Part shown: positions 58,287 to 64,000 of the stretch, piece by piece | How positions within the stretch are numbered: the stretch's first letter is position 1 | Layout: each line of letters begins with the position of its first letter | Source of the DNA: Pachypanchax playfairii | Taxonomy: Eukaryota > Chordata > Actinopteri > Cyprinodontiformes > Aplocheilidae | Assembly (NCBI GenBank): GCA_006937955.1 | Contig: SSNP01000031.1 | Location: forward strand, 218,290-282,289 | Direction of reading: 5' to 3' | Length of the DNA stretch: 64,000 nucleotides | The notes under the pieces: model-generated | The model's database searches: none | Seen by the model: the letters and a program-made list of their open reading frames with translations, nothing else | Told to the model about the DNA's origin: nothing | Program-made: the position numbers and the translations under genes

Positions 58287-58291
58287 CAGGT

Positions 58292-60415
58292 TGGCTATTC
58301 TGCACTTTACTGAAGGCAGTCTTGTAAACACATTTATATTACTTTCTATGTCCTCACTGAGAAAACCTCTAGCTTCCCCATCTATTTCATCCTGCAGTTC
58401 ATCCAGTGAAAAATCATAATTATACAGAATCGCTCCTGATGTCTGAGGAATACACAGTAGCACAGCAGTCTCATGAGCTCTATCAGTTTTGAAAGCTTAA
58501 TTGGAAAAATATATGACTCGGGCAACTAAATGGCTTTCCCAACTATGATAAACTGAATCTATAGACAAGAGAGCAGCTGCAACATAAAACTGTGTCTGAT
58601 GTATAAATAAGAATGACTACTCTGGATCTTAGAGGAGGAATAGTTCAAATGAAGCTGGAGCAGATTTCTGCTGTACAGTAAGCCCACCCATCAACATATA
58701 CAGTATAAAGATGAGCAACACATCTTCATCTATAACAGATGGGACACCAGAAATCTCGGCTAATTTTTAATAACTTTGCTATTGTTAGGTTTTTAATGTG
58801 TGTAATTTACATGTCTTGATATTTTACGAGAATATTTTCTTTTAGCTCAGTGTTTGAGCTCTAAATAAAAACCTAAAGGTTTTTATGGGACAAACCCAAA
58901 ACTTTATCATACAGCTAATCAATTAATCTTCCTATCTTTTCTGTTCACATCTGTTATTTCTTTGTACAAATTGTAAGAGCAGAACTTAAGCGTACCTGAT
59001 ATTTATAGATTTGCCACTCGTGCAATCCTGCATGTTAAAGCTCACCTTAAACCAATTACATGTCCACATTTATTACACTATTATTACTCAGTTGTTTCTT
59101 GCCCTGTTGACAGTACAGACACATCACCCAACAAGCACATGGATTTAAAGAGAAAAAAGCACATCATTCTGTAAACAGTCAGTTTCCTCTTATTACACTG
59201 AATGGATACCTCACAATGGAAGGTAAAGATGAGTGTGAGTCTCTATTTGTCTGTGTAAACATAGTGGTGGTGTTCAACACGATAAGGCTTCTGGTCCTAT
59301 GTTGGTTCAGTTCCTGTGTGACACTGGAGATAAGAGTGCACATAAATACAAAAATAAATTTACACACAGAGAACATGATATATCATGCTCACAGATACAA
59401 AGTAAAGGAAACCAGTTTGAGCCTAAAACCAATTGTATGCTCTTTTCTCTCCTGGTTACACAAACAGTCAAAATGGATGATGCAGCTTCCTCAGATGTTC
59501 ATGAGTCAACGTTTACATATGGGCGAATTTGTGGGTTGTATTTTGACTGGTAATTACCTCAGAGCAAACATAGTGTTAAACATATGCACACATGAAAATA
59601 GTGCATGAAAAACATTAAATATAATATTTATTGAGTGAACTTTAGATTAAAAACCATGCATCACGAGTGCAAATTTTGTAGTGAACGCAGAAAAAAACTG
59701 TAAGCTCAGTCTCACTTTTATTTTGCTCTACCTCCAAATGACCCTCACTACTAATGTTATTTGAAGCTTTAAAGTTCAAAACCTGAGAACTCTGAGGGAC
59801 GAGGGTTTTCACCCATAGTAAAGTCTGGACATCAAAGCATGTGCTGTTTTAGTGTCAATCAAGGCCTCAGTATCAAAAGCAAGTTTTCAATGAACCCTTT
59901 GAAGTTTTCACCCACTCTTGTCAGGCACGTTCTGCCCAAACCCAAAACATCTTCACATGGTGAAATTGTTGCTGATTTTTAGTGTAGTGGGCTAATGCAG
60001 TATCAAACAGAGTTGTTAGTTTGTGGCAAATCTCAGAAAACCTTCAAAGACTCAAACCTAGTTTAAGGGGGGGGTTGTCTAGAAAAAACATCAGTCTTCT
60101 TCATGCAACTGTAAACCCATCACATTCTGCGTGCTCTGCCTGCAGAAAGGTCCAAAGCAACTTTTAAACTCAGGACCTTGTCCATGAAAGTGTTACCATT
60201 ATGCCACCATATAGGTCTGTGGCCAGAACAATCCAGACTTTTATCAAACCTGACCCAAAGTCAACAAACAAGAAACTCACAGGGTTTTACACTCTTATCC
60301 AAAGCTCACAATCAAGAAACAGTAATACATTTGAGCCGAAGCTGAACATGTTCTAATGCAGATTTGATAAGCTGTCCTTCCCACCTTCCACCTGCACTGA
60401 TATCATATGAAGATC
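58292..60415. other. No gene or clear repeat seen
   Basis: Unique-looking DNA. The 130-aa plus frame at 59216-59608 has no recognisable motif or splice context. Confidence 0.4.
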
Positions 60416-60419
60416 TGTG

Positions 60420-61600
60420 AGGACCAGGTGTGTCGGATCCTCAGACGACAAAAAGAAAGACAGGCTTGTGTTTCCTTCCTGCCTAAAGGTCTGTGCTGAA
60501 CAGTTGGCCGTAATCGTCACAAGAATCGTCAACACCTCACCGGAGCTATGCAAAGTTCCATCCTGCCTCAACAACTCCACCATCAGCTCAGCCTCAGTCC
60601 CCCAAAAAAATCCTCCATCCAGGGATTAAATGACTACCGACCCATTGCCCTGACATTTCTGGTCATAGAATCCTTTGAAAGGCTGGTTGTTAGGTTTTTT
60701 TTTATTCTATCAAAACCTTTCATTATTCTAAATATAAGAAATACGATCACTTAAGAAGTTTGGTTCAAAACTCAGCTGAGGAGAGGCTCAGCAGTCATGT
60801 CTGCGAGACAGCCCTGACAACTCTGCTGGTCCCTCTTCAGCTCAGTGTCTTTATTCACTTAGAAACAGCAATAACAGATAACATGAATCATCACTCCCAA
60901 ATCAGTTGAGCCAGTCGTGGCTGGCACCTCGCAGTTACCTTGGATTAAGAAAAACAAAGTGTTCTGAGTGAGAATGTGTAAGTCAGATAACAGTAGCGGG
61001 TCAGATAACAGGGCCTGTGTGACTGCTGCACACAGGTCATGCAGGAGGTTTGTTCAAAGCTGGTGTCAGGCATGAACGTGTATAATTCTATGTTTTCCAT
61101 TCTCTATCACTGGTGTTAAACCACTTGAAGTCCATCACAGGACCCCTGCTGGATGCCCTGCAGTTTGCATACAGGGCAAACATGAATGATGCAGTCAACA
61201 TTTGGTTGCATTGCAACACATTGATACTGCAGGAACATACACCAGGATGCTTTTCATTGACTTCAGCTCAGCATTTAACACCATGCTCCCAAGTGTCCCC
61301 CAGTCCAAACTCTCCCAGATCTCTCCCAGCCTCCACCTGTCAGTAGATCACAAACTTTCTCACAGACAGAAAGCAGCAGGTGAGGCTGGAAAAAGTAACA
61401 TCCAACACCTGGGCCAACCAGGGATGTGTCCTGTCCCCCGTGCTATTCTCCCTCTACACCAACGGCTGCTCCTCCAGCGATTCATCTGTTAAACTCCTTA
61501 AGTTTGCAGATGACACAACAGTCGTCGACCTAAATCGAGATGAGTCTGCAGACAGAAAGTGGAAAAGCTGGCCCTCTTGTATAGCCAGAACCATCTAGAG
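60420..61600 (+). pseudogene. L2-like reverse transcriptase relic split by a solo LTR
   Basis: Pieces in changing frames are LKVCAEQLAVIVTRIV and KVPSCLNNSTI, LNDYRPIALTFLVIESFERL, then after the LTR LLDALQFAYRANMNDAV, FIDFSSAFNTM, QGCVLSPVLFSLYTNG and LLKFADDTTVVDLN. The FADD catalytic motif survives. Several frameshifts and gaps mean it is not functional. It is a different L2 lineage (FADDTTVV) from the YADDTQLY copy at 12-15 kb, and probably the lineage that gave rise to the deleted LINE family. Confidence 0.8.
60688..61109. repeat. Solo LTR nested in the L2 relic
   Basis: 422 bp starting TGTTAGG and ending CTATCA, flanked by a perfect 5-bp duplication CTGGT (60683-60687, 61110-61114). 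The L2 coding sequence resumes directly on either side. The LTR family is not identified; BEL or gypsy are possible. Confidence 0.75.
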
Positions 61601-61641
61601 CTCTACAATCTAAAAACTGTAGCGATAAGAGACCAATAAGT

Positions 61642-61700
61642 GTTATTAATTCCTAAAGGGAAATGAAATATTGTTGTAGCTCTGTTCTTCTTCAGGGAGA
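61642..61700 (-). repeat. LINE tail fragment
   Basis: The minus strand reads CTCCCTGAAGAAGAACAGAG, ACAACAATATTTCATTTCCC and TTTAGGAATTAATA, the 3' end of the deletion-derivative LINE family, opposite in strand to the RT relic beside it. Confidence 0.65.
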
Positions 61701-62253
61701 ACTGATGATCTGAAAAGACACCACAGTATGATTCAAATATTACTGATTTTAATGAACAGTATTTAGAACACCTGACAGCTTATATGGACATCAAACAGTT
61801 TGTGTGTGTGTGCGTGTGAGAATGACAGATAACATATGTTCCAGCTGTAGCTGTCGGTCAGTAGAAAACAGACGACAACTTAATAATAAAGAAACAGACA
61901 AACGGAACAATTTTGTTGCATTTTCTTATTTTTCCTGTGTTGGCCACCAAGGGAAACACCATCAGAGAAACACTTTGCTACGGAGTGTGGTGCTGGTCTT
62001 CTTAGCAGTGCAACACCACTCCCCACATGAGAAAACTGTGAGAACACTTTTAGCCAATCAGATATGAAAAACAGCGCAAGCACTTCTAGCCAATCAGAGG
62101 CGAGAAAGGCGGGACCAAATTGTACCCCTAAATGGGTACAATTTGCAAATTTCCTTCCAGGCATCTAGAATGGGCGGGGAGGCCGCTTGAGGGGAGCCAA
62201 GTATCCCAACTGCATTTTCCTCAGGGGAGTTTGAAATGTTGGCATTCAGGCCC
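61701..62253. other. No gene seen; CCAAT motifs and small hairpin
   Basis: Two AGCCAATCAG motifs (about 62053 and 62088) and a perfect inverted repeat of 12-base arms (CAAATTGTACCC, 62116-62127 and 62134-62145, loop of 6) lie just before the LTR. Confidence 0.45.
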
Positions 62254-63099
62254 TGTCAGGTTTCAGCTCTGGTGTGTGGTGTGTGTTTTGGTTGTCTACT
62301 AACCTGTCATTCCAGGCTGGGGCAGAAGCTGATCAGGCACAGGTGTGGCTCATCTCCCAGCCCCTCCCGGGCTGGGATAAGGGATAAAAGCTGAGGAGGA
62401 ACCAGGGACAGATGCCAGTTCGTTCCATTACTTTATGTGGTAACGTGTGGCCTCTCACAGTGATAATCTTGTGATCATAATATTTATACTTAACTCATCC
62501 TTGTCGTCCTCCGTCTCCAGCTACTCTTCCACCTGGGTTTCACCTCCCTGCTCCTGAGTGCCTCTACCTCCAGCGTTGGCCATCTGCCGTGCCGTCCAGA
62601 GGGCTCAGCTCCAGTCCCTGACGTGTTCCAGCACGTCCATTCCTGTCCTGGCTCTGGTCTGTCTCTCCGCCCCAGCTCTCTGCACACCTGCCCAGGGCGC
62701 ACCACCAAGCTGTCCACCCTGCACCTCCAAACAAGAGCTCATCATTATCCGGATCATCCTCATCATCACCAACCCATGGACACACCACCACCAGGCTGTC
62801 TCCTCATTCCTCCTCCACGTCACGCCTGTCACCTGCACCCGTAAGTCTGCGAGCACACAAACTGTAACTGCCATCATCTACCTCCATGTCCACAATCCAC
62901 TAACCTGTTCTCCTCTGCTACCAGATCTCCTCCAGAGGTCCACTGGTTCCAGCCCTCTAGTCTCCTGCACATCCAGAAAGCTTTGTTATATTACTACTTG
63001 TCTCCTGTGGAAAACAATAAACATTATTGTTTTAAACCTTTTAAAAGTGTGTCAGTCTGAAGTCTGATTGATATTAGAGTTCGCTTCAACCTCGTGACA
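62254..63099 (+). repeat. Gypsy 5' LTR (LTR C)
   Basis: 846 bp from TGTCAGGTTTC to CTCGTGACA. It has TATA-like GGGATAAAAGC (about 62381), CCAGTTCGTTCCA shared with LTR A (about 62416) and AATAAA at about 63018. It is followed at once by a putative primer-binding region (TAACAGAACCAACTGACCC) and gag. Confidence 0.88.
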
Positions 63100-63119
63100 T
63101 AACAGAACCAACTGACCCA

Positions 63120-64000
63120 ATGAACTCTACCACCCAGCTTTTCAGACCGCACTCTCAACAGGGGATTCTCCTCGGACAACACGAACAATTCCTCAAGGAA
63201 ATTGCGGAACAACAAGCAACCATGTCCGGAAACCTCAGCCGTCTCAGCCAACAGCTAACTGAGTTAACAGCCATATGCCTCCTATTCCCAGACCCACAGA
63301 AACAACCTCTGCAAGCCTATCGCCACCCTCAGCCTCTTCATTCCGGTAGGTGGCGATCCCCAGTCCAGAACCATTTTCCAGTGACCAGATTAACTGCAAG
63401 GGTTTTCTAAGACAGTGTTGTATTGTGTTTAATCGATCTCCTCATTCCTTCCGTTCAGATGCTAGCAAGACGTCATACATCATCGGCTGGCTCAGAGGTA
63501 AAGCGCTCAGGTGGGCCGACGCCTTCATGGAAACCAACCCGATCGAACTCACTCCATATCGTGAGTTTTTAGAGGCTTTTGAACTCACCTTTGCACCTGA
63601 GGGGACCAGAGAGGATGCTATGAGAGCATTACTGGCACTGAGACAAAAATTCCAAACAGTTGCTGACTTCGCCATTGACTTCTGCACTCTGGCTGCGCGC
63701 TCTGGCTGGGAGGACTCTGCACTCTGAAAAACTTCAAAAAGACCTGGCAAGTCGAGATGAACCCACCTCCTTAGATGGTCTGATTAAGTTGGCCATCAGG
63801 CTGGACAACCGCGCCCATGTCTGACAGAGGTCCTGGGGTTCCGTGCCACCTACAATGGACACAAGGACTCTACACTCCCCTGAGCAGACACCACCGGGGC
63901 GTGCTACTTCTTCTGAACCAATGCAGATTGGCCGTGCACGACAGCAAGGCGAGTGCATGTACTGCAGCTCATCATCTCATCTGGTTAATTTCTGCCCGCT
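63120..64000 (+). pseudogene. Sushi-like Ty3/gypsy gag, decayed, cut by window end
   Basis: ATG at 63120, 21 bp after the LTR, opens an N-terminal coiled-coil-like part (HEQFLKEIAEQQATMSGNL). A frameshift near 63345-63385 leads to the capsid-like core (SYIIGWLRGKALRWADAF, ALRQKFQTVADFAIDF, LAARSGWEDSAL, 63350-63727). A second shift near 63724 leads to SLDGLIKLAIRLDNR, and a third after that to a zinc knuckle CMYCSSSSHLVNFC (CX2CX4HX4C) near 63955-63996. Known role: capsid assembly and RNA packaging of the retrotransposon. This copy cannot make an intact Gag. The domestic RTL/PEG10 genes descend from this group, but the LTR and lesions show this is an ordinary element. Confidence 0.85.

Noticed and set aside
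59216..59608. 130-aa plus frame
   Set aside because: No recognisable domain, composition like surrounding AT-rich DNA, no splice or promoter context.
1..64000. CRISPR array, operons, prophage or plasmid features
   Set aside because: Repeats present are eukaryotic transposons and microsatellites; there are no evenly spaced short repeats with unique spacers and no bacterial gene organisation.

Overview
This window is vertebrate nuclear DNA, almost certainly from a ray-finned (teleost) fish. The sequence-level reasons are the repeat content: CR1/L2-type LINEs with teleost-style 3' tails, Tc1-like transposons with fish-type terminal repeats, many hAT and PIF/Harbinger derivatives, tRNA-headed SINE fragments, Sushi-like Ty3/gypsy LTR elements, and long (CA)n tracts. 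I cannot name the species. There are no bacterial-style genes, operons or CRISPR arrays. Most long open frames are transposon proteins or chance frames.

Host genes: only one candidate is well supported, the first two coding exons of a minus-strand gene at 21.66-22.00 kb. They join in frame across consensus splice sites to give 42 residues; the protein family is not recognised and later exons were not found. An isolated 5' exon at 56.86-56.95 kb (plus strand) may belong to a RecQ-helicase-like, probably mobile-element-borne gene. An exon with a MADF-type DNA-binding domain lies at 32.4 kb inside a PIF/Harbinger remnant.

Layout: 0-2 kb, an internally deleted LINE followed by an intact Tc1-like transposon (346-aa transposase, D-E spacing 36). 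3.7-12 kb, SINEs, MITEs and a decayed Harbinger element. 12.3-16.85 kb, a 5'-truncated L2 LINE broken by a hAT element and by a second copy of the deleted LINE. 17-25.9 kb, mostly unique DNA with the candidate gene start. 25.9-28.07 kb, an odd gypsy derivative with a 5-bp target duplication, no 5' LTR, and a 373-codon open frame made of coding minisatellites. 28.6-39.9 kb, MITEs, a TTAA-flanked repeat, a Tc1 relic with a nested MITE, an LTR relic and hAT elements. 40.5-45 kb, three different Tc1/mariner elements side by side plus a fourth fragment. 46.3-48.4 kb, a segment homologous to 32.84-33.21 kb that carries two extra transposons, so the other copy shows both empty sites. 51.9-58.3 kb, more TTAA-repeat copies, an assembly gap, MITEs, two strong palindromes and a solo LTR. 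60.4-64 kb, an L2 reverse-transcriptase relic split by another solo LTR, then the 5' LTR and decayed gag of a gypsy element that runs off the window.

The elements do not form a pathway. What they share is history: nesting order, target-site duplications and the paralogous empty sites allow several insertions to be ordered. The most unusual items are the recurrent deletion-derivative LINE family, the TTAA-flanked family with its empty site, and the 5'-LTR-less gypsy unit.
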